64,000 nucleotides of DNA from Acidimicrobiales bacterium. Lineage in GTDB: Bacteria; Actinomycetota; Acidimicrobiia; Acidimicrobiales; Aldehydirespiratoraceae. The stretch covers positions 372,001 to 436,000 of the forward strand of contig JAQWMR010000016.1 of assembly GCA_029246685.1 (NCBI GenBank). The letters run 5' to 3'. The translations under genes were made by a program, and so were the position numbers. The notes beneath the pieces were generated by a model. That model had not been told where the DNA came from and did not search any database. It was given only the letters and a program-made list of their open reading frames with translations. Positions 33,027-43,035 of this stretch are shown in pieces; the first letter of the stretch is position 1, and every line of letters begins with the position of its first letter.

Positions 33027-34886
33027 TCAGGCGTCGCGGGGCGCCTTCAGCCGCTTCACGATGCGGGCGCGCTCGCCGGCATCGAGGGTCGTCTTTCGCA
33101 TGCGCACGCTCGTGGGAGTCACTTCAACGCACTCGTCGTCGGCGATGGTCTCGAGCGCCTGCTCGAGTGAGAACAGCTTCGGCGGCGTGAGCCGGATGGT
33201 GTCGTCACTCGACTGCGTCCGGATGTTCGTCTGCTTCTTCTCCTTGCAGATGTTGACGTCCATGTCTTCGGCCCGCGCGTTCTCGCCGACGATCATTCCT
33301 TCGTAGACACGCACGCCCGGCGCGACGTACAGGGCGGAGCGTTCCTGGATCGCCGCGATGGCGTAGCCAGTCGTGTCGCCGAGGCGATCGGCGACGACAC
33401 TGCCTCGCGTTCGCATGCGAATCTCGCCGGCCCACGGAACCCAGCCGTCGAAGACGTGGTGAAGCAGGCCGGTGCCACGCGTCTCGGTGAGGAACTCGGT
33501 GCGGAATCCGATGAGCGCGCGGGCCGGGACGACATAGTCGAGGCGCACCCACCCGGTCCCGTGGTTCGTCATGTCCTCCATGCGAGCCTTGCGCTCGCCG
33601 AGGAGTTGCGTGACCGCACCGACGTGCTCTTCGGGGACATCGATCGTGAGTCGTTCGGTGGGCTCGTGGATCGTGCCGTCGATCTCTCGAGTGAGCACCT
33701 CGGGTTTGCCGACGGTGAGCTCGAAGCCCTCCCGCCGCATGGTTTCCACGAGGATCGCGAGCTGAAGCTCGCCGCGGCCCTGCACTTCCCAGGTGTCGGG
33801 GCGCTCGGTCGGGAAGACCCGGATCGACACGTTGCCGATGAGCTCGGCGTCGAGGCGGGCCTTGATCAGCCGCGCCGTCAGCCTCGAACCGTCGTCGCCG
33901 GCCAGAGGGGCGGTGTTGGTGCCGATCGTCATCGACAGGGTCGGCTCGTCCACGGTGATGGCCGGGAAGGGGCGGGGATCCTCCGGATCGGCGAGCGTCT
34001 CACCGATCGTCACGTCTTCGATGCCGGAGATGCCGATGAGTTCGCCGGGTCCGGCCGACTCCACGTCGACGCGATCGAGCGCCTCGGTGACGGTCAGCGT
34101 GCCGACCCGGGCGCTCGCGATCGAGCCGTCGGCGCGACACCACGACACTGCCTGGCCCTTGCGAATCGTGCCGTGCTCCACCCGACAGATCGCAATGCGC
34201 CCGACGTAGGGCGAGGAGTCCAGGTTGGTCACCCACGCCCGCATGGGGTGACCGGGATCGTGCAGCGGCGCGGGGACTGTCTCGAGCAATGCGTCGAAGA
34301 GCGGCTGCATATCGGTGCCCGGGACTGCCGGATCCAGCGTTGCCAAGCCCTCGCGGGCGATCGTGTAGACAATCGGGAAGTCGATCTGGTCTTCTTCGGC
34401 GTCGAGATCCAGGAACAGCTCGTAGACCTCGTCCACGACATCAGAAATCCGGGCGTCGGGCCGATCGATCTTGTTGATGACCAAAACGACGGGAAGTCGG
34501 CGAGCAAGGGCCTTGCGGAGCACGAACCGTGTCTGCGGCAGCGGCCCTTCCGACGCGTCCACGAGCAGGACGACCGCATCAACCATCGTCAACGCACGTT
34601 CGACCTCGCCGCCGAAGTCGGCGTGGCCCGGCGTGTCCACGATGTTGATCTTCACATCGCCGAAACGGATCGCCGTGTTCTTGGCGAGGATGGTGATGCC
34701 CTTCTCCCGCTCGAGGTCCATCGAGTCCATGACCCGATCGGTCAGCTCGGCCCCTTCTCGGAACGCCCCGGCCTGGCGCAGGAGCGCGTCGACCAGCGTG
34801 GTCTTGCCATGGTCCACGTGGGCGATCATGGCGACATTGCGCAGCGTTTCGACCCGCTCGAGGGCGGTGCCCGGGGTGGTGGTCAC
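33027..34886 (-). CDS. typA: Ribosome-dependent GTPase TypA/BipA
   Basis: A 619-residue translational GTPase. G1 [15 protein letters not shown], the TypA-specific [19 protein letters not shown]3 [15 protein letters not shown]4 [11 protein letters not shown] are present, followed by EF-Tu-like domain 2, the V/III domains and the TypA C-terminal domain ([29 protein letters not shown]). GTG at 34886 gives the normal N-terminus ([20 protein letters not shown]). It faces the lipoprotein gene at 34921 with 34 bases between the two starts. Confidence 0.95.
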   Translation of the reverse strand: MTTTPGTALERVETLRNVAMIAHVDHGKTTLVDALLRQAGAFREGAELTDRVMDSMDLEREKGITILAKNTAIRFGDVKINIVDTPGHADFGGEVERALTMVDAVVLLVDASEGPLPQTRFVLRKALARRLPVVLVINKIDRPDARISDVVDEVYELFLDLDAEEDQIDFPIVYTIAREGLATLDPAVPGTDMQPLFDALLETVPAPLHDPGHPMRAWVTNLDSSPYVGRIAICRVEHGTIRKGQAVSWCRADGSIASARVGTLTVTEALDRVDVESAGPGELIGISGIEDVTIGETLADPEDPRPFPAITVDEPTLSMTIGTNTAPLAGDDGSRLTARLIKARLDAELIGNVSIRVFPTERPDTWEVQGRGELQLAILVETMRREGFELTVGKPEVLTREIDGTIHEPTERLTIDVPEEHVGAVTQLLGERKARMEDMTNHGTGWVRLDYVVPARALIGFRTEFLTETRGTGLLHHVFDGWVPWAGEIRMRTRGSVVADRLGDTTGYAIAAIQERSALYVAPGVRVYEGMIVGENARAEDMDVNICKEKKQTNIRTQSSDDTIRLTPPKLFSLEQALETIADDECVEVTPTSVRMRKTTLDAGERARIVKRLKAPRDA

Positions 34887-34920
34887 CAGCGGAAGGATAC
34901 CGACACCTAGGGTGGACCCG

Positions 34921-36972
34921 ATGCGGCGCTTTCTCCGCCTCCTGCCGGCGCTGTTGGCCGTGGCGCTGATCGCGGGAGCATGTGCCGACATCAGCGCCGA
35001 GGATGAGGCCGCTCTGGAGGATCTTCTCGGGCGCAGCCTGCCCGAGCCGAGCGGGGATCCGTTCGTTCTTCCCGAACCGAACAGCAACGGCCTGGACCCT
35101 GACGTCGGTGTCATCCAACGCAGCGGCGACCGTCCGGAGATCGACTCTGCCCGCTGCGGGTTCGAGCGCGACGACATCGCCGAAGCCGACTGCGGGGAGA
35201 TCACGCTCCCTGGCCGCGGCGAGGACGACGACTACGAGATCACCCTTTCGTTCGCCCGCTTCAACGCAACCGGACCAGCGGCGGAGGTTCGCCCGGACCC
35301 GGTCGTCTATCTCCACGGCGGCCCTGGCGGTTCGATCGTCGACGACGCCGACTTCTGGTACGAATCGATCATCTCGCCCCACACCGAGACGCGCGACGTG
35401 ATCCTCTACGACCAGCGCGGCGGCGGCCGGTCCACCGACCTTCCGGTCTGCCACGAAGCCACAGAGAGCGGCGATCGGTTCCACGCCTCGCCCGACCCTC
35501 ACGACGAACTCGCGGCCGACTTCCTCGCCGACCTTGCGAGCTGCAGCGAGAAGTTCGCCCGCGGGAACCACGACACCACGGCGTTCAACAGCCGAATCAA
35601 TGCCGAGGATCTCATCGATCTGCTGTGGGCGCTCGGGGTCGAGCAGTACAACCTGCACGGGTCGAGCTACGGCAGCCGACTTGCCCAGACCGTGATGCGC
35701 GATTCACCGGAGGGCGTGCGCTCGGTCATCTTGAGCGGCGCCTACCCGATCGACGCCAACCTGATGGGCTCCATTCCGGTCTCGATCGAAACCGCGCTCA
35801 CCGCGGTCTTCGACGGCTGCGTCGCCGACGAGACCTGCAACGAAGCTCTCCCCGATCCGTGGCAGGCCCTGGAGGACCTGGTCACGGAACTCGACGCGGA
35901 ACCGCTCGGGGTCGACCTTCCTCTCGATTCGGACAACACCTACGAGACGTATTTCGACGGCACCGACCTGCTCAACGGGCTTCACAGTGTTCTCTACGTG
36001 GGCGAGGACGCCGCAGAGATCCCGGACCTCCTGATCGACTGGGCAGACGGGGATCAGCGCCGCGTCCTTCGCCTCGCCCGCGGGAGTGTGTTCGACTACA
36101 CCGACACCGCCACATTCCTCCTCGTCCAGTGCGCCGACGAGGGTGCATTCGCCGACGGAGCGGACCTGGACCGCCCGCTCGTCCATGAGTTCCTTCGCGC
36201 CGTCGACCTCGCGCCGTCCATCAACGGAAGCGACTCGTTGGAGATCTGCGCCGACTGGGACACCGGCGACACGCCCAGCTTCGAGAACGACCCGGTCACC
36301 TGGGATGCACCAACGCTGATCTTCGCCGGAGCAGCCGACCCGATCACCCCACCGCTGTGGGCGGAGCAACTCGCCGAGCGACTCCCGCGAGGCCGGCTGA
36401 TCCATCGCGCCGACCTGAGTCACGACTCCGACGACGGCTGGTGTTCGCTCGGCCTGATCACGGCATTCGTCGAGCAACCGGATCTCCTCCCCGACATCAG
36501 CTGCGCCGCCACGCCCGCGACCATGCCGATGCCGAACCTCGCCGAGCGGTTACGGACGCCGTTCGAGATCTCCGACGGCACCGTGGATCTCAACAACGAC
36601 GGCGAGTTCGTGGACGTCCAACTACCGAATTGGTGGTCCGACTGGCAGGACGACGCCCACATCCGGTGGCGTGACCTCGATGTCTTCGACCCGACCGCCG
36701 TCATCATCCGGGCGCCGGAGAGCGAGTACGACCTCCTCGCCCACATCCCTCTGGAGTTCTCCCGGGATCCGACATGGACGATCACCCCGTCGTCGGCCGT
36801 TCCCGACGGCTGGTTCCGAGAGGTCTTGGTCACGACCGCCGGTTCGTTGACTCGCTGGACCAACTCGACGACCGGCGCCAACATCACCCTCGTCACGGAG
36901 CCCGGCGAGTCCCCGACGCTGGAAGACCGGGTTCTTCGTCCGCTGGCGACCTCGCTCGGAGACGACTTGTGA
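34921..36972 (+). CDS. Secreted TAP-type alpha/beta hydrolase lipoprotein (active copy)
   Basis: A 683-residue exported hydrolase. Signal [21 protein letters not shown] ends at lipobox Cys ~21. The alpha/beta hydrolase fold carries the oxyanion motif [20 protein letters not shown], and nucleophile elbow [12 protein letters not shown]; the TAP-like C-terminal region has [15 protein letters not shown] and the His in [12 protein letters not shown]. Tripeptidyl-aminopeptidase-like or similar proline-type activity is expected on the cell surface. An extra C-terminal domain of about 180 residues (from about residue 510) follows. The TGA overlaps the GTG of the next gene. Confidence 0.87.
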   Translation: MRRFLRLLPALLAVALIAGACADISAEDEAALEDLLGRSLPEPSGDPFVLPEPNSNGLDPDVGVIQRSGDRPEIDSARCGFERDDIAEADCGEITLPGRGEDDDYEITLSFARFNATGPAAEVRPDPVVYLHGGPGGSIVDDADFWYESIISPHTETRDVILYDQRGGGRSTDLPVCHEATESGDRFHASPDPHDELAADFLADLASCSEKFARGNHDTTAFNSRINAEDLIDLLWALGVEQYNLHGSSYGSRLAQTVMRDSPEGVRSVILSGAYPIDANLMGSIPVSIETALTAVFDGCVADETCNEALPDPWQALEDLVTELDAEPLGVDLPLDSDNTYETYFDGTDLLNGLHSVLYVGEDAAEIPDLLIDWADGDQRRVLRLARGSVFDYTDTATFLLVQCADEGAFADGADLDRPLVHEFLRAVDLAPSINGSDSLEICADWDTGDTPSFENDPVTWDAPTLIFAGAADPITPPLWAEQLAERLPRGRLIHRADLSHDSDDGWCSLGLITAFVEQPDLLPDISCAATPATMPMPNLAERLRTPFEISDGTVDLNNDGEFVDVQLPNWWSDWQDDAHIRWRDLDVFDPTAVIIRAPESEYDLLAHIPLEFSRDPTWTITPSSAVPDGWFREVLVTTAGSLTRWTNSTTGANITLVTEPGESPTLEDRVLRPLATSLGDDL

Positions 36973-38807
36973 CGCGGCGGCTCCTTCATCTCATCGGGAC
37001 CCTCACCGTCGGCGCGGTGTTCGCGAGCGCGTGCTCCGACGCCCCCGACAGCCCGTGGGCGATCGAGGACACGACGCCGGTCGTCAACGACGCCGACGAG
37101 CCGGCCGCCGACACCATCGACGAGAACCCGGTCAACCCGCTCCTATCGCAGTCCACGCACGCAATCATCGAAGAGGAGTGCTTCGGCGACGAGGTTCGGT
37201 GCGGGCGGGTGCTCGTGCCCCACACCTCCGGCAGCGACGATCGCGTGGCCGTCGGATTTCGGGTGCTCGCCGACGACGGAGCAGGGCGACCGCTTGTGGT
37301 CCTCGAGGGTCCGAATGACCTGTTCCGGGCGGACCCCACGAGCATTCCGGACCGCCCGATCATCGTCATCGGCGCTCGGACCCGCCGGCCAGGCGGACCG
37401 GGACTCTCCTGCCCGGAGTGGTTCTCTCTCGACGCAGACGCAACAGACGACGACATCGGTGCCGCAACCGACGACTGCGTCGACCGGCACGCCGTGGCCG
37501 GCATCGATTTCGCGGCAGCAACGCGGGCCCGCCGAGCGGCCGATGTGATCGACGTACTGGCCGCCCTCGGAGCCCTCGATTCGTACGACGTCGTGACGGT
37601 CGGTAACCGCGCCGACCTCATACCGCTTCTCGAGGAGGCGAGCGACGTGGTGCGCCGGGTGATGATCGAACCGGTCGTCGCGCCGAGCGACCCGATCCTG
37701 CGCTCCACCGACCGGCTGACGCTCGCGCTCGGCGCCGCGTGGGAGCGCTGCATCGAGGTACCGAGTTGCGAGCCGACCGACACCGTCGACGCATTCCTCG
37801 CGCTGGTCGCCGAGCTGGACGACGACCCGATTGCCTTCACCATCAGCCCCGGCGAGGACAATCCCGACATCGACGCTGCGTGGTTCGTCAGCGCGCTGCA
37901 TCGGGAAGCGCCGCGGGTGGAGAACATCGCGTTCTTCCCCGTACTGCACCGCGCGTTGCTCGATCGCGACGCCGACACGATCTCCGCGTTCGTCGCCAGC
38001 GGCACGACGAGTACCGCGAATGCGGATTGGCTGGCCCCGGCCTGCGCGCTCTTCACGGTGACTCCGGCTGACCTCGAACCGCTCCCGGCCGCAATACGAG
38101 CCGACGCCGAGGACTCACTGCGCTTCTTCTCCGCGACGTGCGCCGCCGTCGGGGCCGAGGCGGAATCCGCACTGGAGCATCGGGGCGGTCTCGTGATTGC
38201 CACCTCCTCGACGGCCCATCTCCAAGGCATCTCCACCTACGCAACCGCAGTTCTCATCGAGCCGACCATCGGCGCGCCGACGCACGACTGCGTCGCCGCC
38301 GCGATCAACGCCTACACCGGCAGCCCCGGCCTCGCCGTCGACGCCTGCGAACAGAGGCCCGAAGTCCGCGACCCAAGCGCCCCGATCGTGTTGGTCCGCG
38401 GGGAGTACGTCTACGACGACACGATCTCCGTCACCCTCGTCGTGCCCGACACCTGGGTCGATTCGGGATTCGGCACCTGGTGGCGCGAGGCCACGCCGTT
38501 GGACAACACCAATCTCGACGTCTACGTGTGGCTCGGCGACCAACTCGAAGACGCCCGCCAAGACTTCGTCGAGGACTGGTCGATCAGTGAACCGAGCTTC
38601 TCTGATCAGGACATCGACGGGCGTCGGTGGCTGTTCGTGGAGGGCGGCGACGAATGGGACGACACCGGAACCGCTCGTCAGGTGGTTGCCCTCACCGAGA
38701 TCGACGACGCCATCGTTGCCCTCGTCCTTCAGGCCGACGTCTCCGAGATGGACGAGCTTCGCGCCTCGGTTCTGACCCCGGCGCTCGGCGCCGTCGACCT
38801 CAGCTGA
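36969..38807 (+). CDS. Inactive paralogue of the preceding hydrolase (pseudo-enzyme lipoprotein)
   Basis: A 612-residue lipoprotein (signal [20 protein letters not shown], lipobox Cys after SA) starting at GTG 36969 inside the previous stop codon. It aligns in layout with the preceding hydrolase (for example the stretch around [20 protein letters not shown] matches [13 protein letters not shown]), but the HGGPGG motif is replaced by L-E-G-P-N-D-L-F, the GSSYGS nucleophile elbow by V-G-N-R-A-D-L, and no catalytic His equivalent is seen. The coupled expression suggests a partner or regulator of the active hydrolase. Function otherwise unknown. Confidence 0.75.
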   Translation: MTRRLLHLIGTLTVGAVFASACSDAPDSPWAIEDTTPVVNDADEPAADTIDENPVNPLLSQSTHAIIEEECFGDEVRCGRVLVPHTSGSDDRVAVGFRVLADDGAGRPLVVLEGPNDLFRADPTSIPDRPIIVIGARTRRPGGPGLSCPEWFSLDADATDDDIGAATDDCVDRHAVAGIDFAAATRARRAADVIDVLAALGALDSYDVVTVGNRADLIPLLEEASDVVRRVMIEPVVAPSDPILRSTDRLTLALGAAWERCIEVPSCEPTDTVDAFLALVAELDDDPIAFTISPGEDNPDIDAAWFVSALHREAPRVENIAFFPVLHRALLDRDADTISAFVASGTTSTANADWLAPACALFTVTPADLEPLPAAIRADAEDSLRFFSATCAAVGAEAESALEHRGGLVIATSSTAHLQGISTYATAVLIEPTIGAPTHDCVAAAINAYTGSPGLAVDACEQRPEVRDPSAPIVLVRGEYVYDDTISVTLVVPDTWVDSGFGTWWREATPLDNTNLDVYVWLGDQLEDARQDFVEDWSISEPSFSDQDIDGRRWLFVEGGDEWDDTGTARQVVALTEIDDAIVALVLQADVSEMDELRASVLTPALGAVDLS

Positions 38808-39222
38808 CGCCCTCGAGCCGCTGGTAGTCGGCGCGGATCGTGCGCTGGGCCTGAATCTTCATCAGCGGGCCAAGAAGCTTCATCACGCCGCCCGGCTCGC
38901 CTCGAATGATGGCGCGAACGATCGACCCCTCACCGGATGGCTCCACCGTGCGAGTGATGTCGAGTGGGAATGTGGACACGATGCTCTCGATACGGATGTT
39001 GGCCGGGGCCTCGAACTCGGTCACCTCGAACGTCGTGAGAATCTCGCGTCCCATGATCGAGGCCACTTGGTCGTAGGTCGACCCCACCGCGATGGTTGGC
39101 TCCGACGTCCACGAGCATGACGTCATGCCGTTCTGCCACTCCGGATTGCGGCTCATGTCCGCAATGACGCCGAACACCTCATCGGCGGGTCGGGCGATCT
39201 CCACTTCCGAGCGCATCGCCAT
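38800..39222 (-). CDS. SRPBCC/START-like protein
   Basis: A 140-residue lipid- or ligand-binding fold: MRSEVEIARPADEVFGVIAD is the typical N-terminal strand and helix, and R-A-D-Y-Q-R-L-E the final helix. The first ATG (39222) is preferred over one two codons later because GGAGGAG lies 9 bases upstream (39238-39232). That start shares bases with the divergent Bpa start at 39221. Ligand unknown. The 3' end overlaps the pseudo-hydrolase stop by 8 bases. Confidence 0.83.
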   Translation of the reverse strand: MAMRSEVEIARPADEVFGVIADMSRNPEWQNGMTSCSWTSEPTIAVGSTYDQVASIMGREILTTFEVTEFEAPANIRIESIVSTFPLDITRTVEPSGEGSIVRAIIRGEPGGVMKLLGPLMKIQAQRTIRADYQRLEGVS

Positions 39223-39682
39223 GAGCGACGTCTCCTCCGACAGCCCGCCTGCGAGCGCAGAGCCCTCGATCTTCGATCCGGCGAAGTTGATTCGCCTCGG
39301 AACGATGCTGCAGACGCTGATGGTCGAGGTGCGAGGCGCGGACACGGATGAAGAGAGCCGACGCCTCCTCGCCCGGATCCACGTCGAGACGATGGAGGAG
39401 CTCGCCACCGTCCTCTCGGCGGACCTCATGGAGGAGCTCAGCGAGTTCGTTTCGTGCTGCGACGACGAGGGCGTGCCGACCGAGGCCGAGATCCGGGTCG
39501 CGCAGGCGCAGCTCGTCGGCTGGTTACAAGGCTTGCTGCAAGGTCTGCAGGCGTCGATGGCCGCCCAGCAGGCCGCCGCCACGCAGCAGCTACAGCTCCT
39601 CGCGTCGCGCCAGGGCACGCCTCCGGCCGGCTCAGCCGCGAAGAAGCCCGGCCTACCTGATCAGACGGGCACCTACCTCTAA
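39221..39682 (+). CDS. bpa: Bacterial proteasome activator Bpa
   Basis: A 153-residue DUF2587 protein. Bpa rings open the 20S proteasome gate independently of ATP. Visible: a disordered acidic start, the four-helix core (PAKLIRLGTMLQTLMVEV, LARIHVETMEELATVL, ELSEFVSCCDDEGVPTEAE, QLVGWLQGLLQGLQASMAAQ) and a C-terminal G-T-Y-L, close to the G-Q-Y-L tail by which Bpa docks in the proteasome. The presence of this gene implies an actinobacterial 20S proteasome elsewhere. The start is in CATG shared with the SRPBCC gene. Confidence 0.88.
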   Translation: MSDVSSDSPPASAEPSIFDPAKLIRLGTMLQTLMVEVRGADTDEESRRLLARIHVETMEELATVLSADLMEELSEFVSCCDDEGVPTEAEIRVAQAQLVGWLQGLLQGLQASMAAQQAAATQQLQLLASRQGTPPAGSAAKKPGLPDQTGTYL

Positions 39683-40494
39683 CTCGGCCGGTCGAGCAGC
39701 AGGGAGTACATGAGCGGAATGTCGGGCCGGTCGTCGGGCATGTACCAGAGGCCTTCCTCGCGCTCCTCGAGCCACGGCCACCGCGCGTAGGCGGTGAACG
39801 GAAATTCGCGGAACAGCCGCAGCACGAAACCGACGGCGAGCAGTGCGGTGACGACCTCGCTCACCGGATGGATGAAGTCCACGATGACGTTCTCGGCCGT
39901 GGTCGCCTCTTTATCGGCGTAGCTGCCGGGCTCGTCGAAGAGGTCGCCGCCGGTAGGAAAGTAGCTTCGCTCGAAGCGGGTGTCGTCGTCGTGCAGTTGG
40001 TCCTGCATCGGATGGAATTCGCTGATGTAGAGATGACCGCCCGGCCTGCACAACGCCCACATCTGAGCGGCCCATCGATCCATGTCCGGCAGCCAGCACA
40101 GCGCACCCATGCCGGTGTAGACGAGGTCGAACTCCCGCCCGCCGACCGCAGCGGTCGAGTCGTAGACATCGCTCACGAGCCATTCGGTCCGCTCGCCAAC
40201 ACCGTTGTGTTCCGCGAGACGAGCGGCGCCCTCGATCGCGGCAGCAGAGAAGTCCATGCCGACAGTGGAGGCCCCGCCTTTGGCCAGCGAGATCATGTCG
40301 GTGCCGATGTGGCACTGCGGGTGCACGACCGAGAGCCCGTCGACCGGCCCGATGTCCTCCCGTTCGAAATCCTCGAGCCCGCCGCCTCCGGATCGATAGA
40401 ACAGCGACTCGACGTGGATCGGTGCGCGCTCGTCCCACCAGGCGTGGTTGAGGTCCCGCCACTCTGAGGCGTCATGATCTGCGGCCGCAGACAT
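39679..40494 (-). CDS. Class I SAM-dependent methyltransferase
   Basis: A 271-residue methyltransferase. HPQCHIGTDMISLAKGG is the SAM-binding motif I variant (CHIGTD rather than the usual GxGxG), G-M-D-F-S-A-A-A-I-E motif II, and LVYTGMGALCWLPDMDRWA the following loop. The family is often annotated as a generic methyltransferase; the substrate is unknown. Start ATG 40494; the 3' end overlaps the Bpa stop by 4 bases. Confidence 0.85.
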   Translation of the reverse strand: MSAAADHDASEWRDLNHAWWDERAPIHVESLFYRSGGGGLEDFEREDIGPVDGLSVVHPQCHIGTDMISLAKGGASTVGMDFSAAAIEGAARLAEHNGVGERTEWLVSDVYDSTAAVGGREFDLVYTGMGALCWLPDMDRWAAQMWALCRPGGHLYISEFHPMQDQLHDDDTRFERSYFPTGGDLFDEPGSYADKEATTAENVIVDFIHPVSEVVTALLAVGFVLRLFREFPFTAYARWPWLEEREEGLWYMPDDRPDIPLMYSLLLDRPS

Positions 40495-40548
40495 GCACGC
40501 ATGCTGACACAACGGACCGCACTGCCGCTGGGAGTAGCGTTCGTGCGC

Positions 40549-41637
40549 ATGCGCCGTCTTCTTCTTGCCTTGACCGCCGTCCTTGCCATGTTCGCGACAG
40601 CGTGCGGCGACGACGGCGAGGCCGCGAGCCCGACCACCACAACGACGTCCACAAGCACGACAACCACGACCAGCACGACGGCCACGACGACGACCACGGT
40701 TCCCGCTCCGGTGATCCCGACACCCGAAGCCAGCACCCTCGAGGGGATCCTGGCGCTCGGGCGGCCAGTCGTGGCCGGGCATGCCGGCGGCGACCAGGCC
40801 TGGCCGCACTCGACGATGTTCGCCTTCCGCGAGGCCGCGCTCGCGGGCACCGAAGTTCTGGAGATGGACGTCATGTTGACGAGCGACGGTGAGCTCGTGG
40901 TGCAGCACGACGACACCGTCGACCGCACGACCGAGTCCACCGGCGCGGTCAGCGAGCTGACCTACGACGACCTGCAAGCCCTCGACAACGGCTACTGGTG
41001 GTCCGACGAGTGGAGCAGCCATGACCGTCCGGTCGAGGCGTACATCTACCGCGGCATCCGAACCGGCGACGTGCCACCACCCGAGGGCTATACCGCCGAC
41101 GATTTCAGAGTCGAGACGTTCCGGTCGATCGCCGAGGCGTTCCCCGATCACGTGCTCGACGTCGAGATCAAGGTCCCTCGCGGCGACGACGGTGAGGCCG
41201 ACCTCGACTTCGCGATCGAAGGCGCCCACGTCCTCGCCGATCAGGTCGTCGAGCTCGGTCGGACCGACTCGGTGATCGTCGTCAGCTTTGACGACGACGT
41301 GATGGCCGCGTTCCACGACGTCGCGCCGGATGTCGCGACCAGTCCCGGTACGGCCAACATGACGGCGTGGGGATTGGGCGGCGGTGAACTCCTGCCGAGC
41401 GACCGCGTTCTCCAGCTCCCGCCCAGCTTCGACGGGCTCGACGTGCTGCGCCTTCCCGGCCTCCTCGACAAGGCACGGGCCGAGGGCTACGCGATCTGGG
41501 TCTGGCCCAACTCTCGTGACCAGGAGAACGGCGACTACTACGCCGAGCTGATCACCGAGTTCAACGTCGATGGCGTGATTGCGGGCAACCCGGCGGAGGC
41601 GGTCGAGCGCTACAGAGCCGAGGGCTTCATTCCCTGA
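40549..41637 (+). CDS. Glycerophosphodiester phosphodiesterase lipoprotein
   Basis: A 362-residue exported GDPD. Signal MRRLLLALTAVLAMFATAC, then a Thr-rich linker. The TIM-barrel catalytic residues are seen as VVAGHAGGDQAWPHSTMFAF (His; the usual His-Arg-Gly is His-Ala-Gly here), EVLEMDVMLTSDGELVVQHD (Glu, Asp, His). VEIKVPRG carries the next metal ligand. It would release glycerol-3-phosphate from glycerophosphodiesters outside the cell, feeding the GlpD pathway. The Arg-to-Ala change in the first motif is unusual. Confidence 0.87.
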   Translation: MRRLLLALTAVLAMFATACGDDGEAASPTTTTTSTSTTTTTSTTATTTTTVPAPVIPTPEASTLEGILALGRPVVAGHAGGDQAWPHSTMFAFREAALAGTEVLEMDVMLTSDGELVVQHDDTVDRTTESTGAVSELTYDDLQALDNGYWWSDEWSSHDRPVEAYIYRGIRTGDVPPPEGYTADDFRVETFRSIAEAFPDHVLDVEIKVPRGDDGEADLDFAIEGAHVLADQVVELGRTDSVIVVSFDDDVMAAFHDVAPDVATSPGTANMTAWGLGGGELLPSDRVLQLPPSFDGLDVLRLPGLLDKARAEGYAIWVWPNSRDQENGDYYAELITEFNVDGVIAGNPAEAVERYRAEGFIP

Positions 41638-41643
41638 GCGCGA

Positions 41644-42108
41644 TCAGACGCCGATGTCTTCGTTCCAGAGGGCCGGCTCGGCGGCAATAAACTCCTGCAT
41701 CATCTCGATGCATCGTTCGTCCTCGGCGAGCACGACCTCAACACCGCGATCAGCCAAGAGCAACTCGCCACCGAGGAATGTCTCGTTCTCCCCCACCACG
41801 ACCCGCGGAATCCCGTAGAGGAGCGCCGCGCCGGTGCACATGTCGCACGGGGAAAGCGTTGTGTAGAGCGTCGCCCGGGCATACGTGGCGGCCGGGAGCC
41901 GACCGGCGTTCTCCAGACAGTCCATCTCCGCATGGAGAACGACGCTGCCCTGTTGCACCCGCCGGTTGTGGCCGCGGCCGATGATCTGACCGTCGACCAT
42001 GATCGCCGAACCGATCGGAATGCCGCCCTCCGCTCGACCGGCTTCGGCCTCGGCGATGGCCGCGTCGAGACCTCGACTGTCGTCGTCGCTCAACCCGTCA
42101 GAACTCAT
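41644..42108 (-). CDS. Cytosine/nucleoside deaminase
   Basis: A 154-residue zinc deaminase of the cytidine-deaminase fold. Zinc motif HAEMDCL (His + catalytic Glu) and SPCDMCTGA (PCxxC). The Val-Val-Gly-Glu-Asn-Glu-T-F-L-G-G block and the C-terminal LWNEDIGV resemble yeast-type cytosine deaminase (Fcy1) more than tRNA adenosine deaminase. Converts cytosine to uracil or a related base. It overlaps the dioxygenase gene by 11 bases. Confidence 0.88.
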   Translation of the reverse strand: MSSDGLSDDDSRGLDAAIAEAEAGRAEGGIPIGSAIMVDGQIIGRGHNRRVQQGSVVLHAEMDCLENAGRLPAATYARATLYTTLSPCDMCTGAALLYGIPRVVVGENETFLGGELLLADRGVEVVLAEDERCIEMMQEFIAAEPALWNEDIGV

Positions 42109-42946
42109 ATCCGCCGATCCCGAAGTAGCCGCTGGAGGCCATCTCGTCGCGCGTGTGGTGTGGCCACACCTCGGCGTCCGGACCGATCGGTGCGGTGCCC
42201 ATCGCCATCACCCTCCGCAGCTGACGCCGATCCGTCGTGTCGTCCACGACCGAGTGCAGCGTGAACCGCTCGTCCCACAGCACGACATCGCCAGGGCTCC
42301 ACCGCCAGCGACAGCTGAACTTCACCTGCTCCTGCCATCGGAACAGATGCTGAAGGAGCATCTGCGACTCGGGCCGGGCGAGCTGCGGGATCTGCCGCGC
42401 GAACTGCTTGTTCACGAACAGCGCCTTGCGCCCACTGACGGGATGCACCCGGATGAGGGGATGCTCGGCCTTCCGTTGTCCCTGACCGGCGTCGCGATGG
42501 ATACAGGTGAGCGGCTCGAGGAAGGCCTTCATCGGTTCACTCAGCGACTCGTAGACGCCAAAGGTGTTGATCCAGGTGGTGTCTCCCCCGAACTGCGGAC
42601 AGTCGGCCATGTGCAGCATCGCCATGGTGGGCGGCTCTTCGAGGAATGTCGCATCCGTGTGCCACACGTCCGCCTTCGGCGTGTCGGCGCTGTCGAGCCC
42701 GCAGACCTCCGGCACGGCCTCGTCGACCTTCGGGTTGTAGGGGTGATCCTCCAACTCGCCAAAGATCCGGCCCAGGTCCCGAAGCTCCGTCAACTCGGGA
42801 TCGAGTCCCGGCAGGAACAGCACCAGATGCGAGTCGAGCGCGTCACGAAGCGCGTCCGCGTACGACTCGATGTTGTCGAGGTTCAACCCGTCGACCGTCG
42901 CGCCGAGTGATCCGGCGGTAGGCGTGAGCGAAAGCATGTCGGACAT
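42098..42946 (-). CDS. TauD/TfdA-family 2-oxoglutarate dioxygenase
   Basis: A 282-residue Fe(II)/2-oxoglutarate enzyme. Iron ligands WHTDATFLEEPP (HxD) and FTLHSVVDD (distal His), and the R-R-V-M-A-M-G Arg for 2-oxoglutarate. It resembles taurine and 2,4-D-type dioxygenases; the substrate is open. ATG 42946. Overlap with the deaminase gene suggests one operon, though the two activities have no obvious link. Confidence 0.88.
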   Translation of the reverse strand: MSDMLSLTPTAGSLGATVDGLNLDNIESYADALRDALDSHLVLFLPGLDPELTELRDLGRIFGELEDHPYNPKVDEAVPEVCGLDSADTPKADVWHTDATFLEEPPTMAMLHMADCPQFGGDTTWINTFGVYESLSEPMKAFLEPLTCIHRDAGQGQRKAEHPLIRVHPVSGRKALFVNKQFARQIPQLARPESQMLLQHLFRWQEQVKFSCRWRWSPGDVVLWDERFTLHSVVDDTTDRRQLRRVMAMGTAPIGPDAEVWPHHTRDEMASSGYFGIGGYEF

Positions 42947-43035
42947 TCCCGGATGCTATTCGGCCCAGCTGATTTGGGCCGAAAGGCCCACCCATCAGAG
43001 TCAAGTGACTCCCGCAACCCGCCGTAGACCAACCC

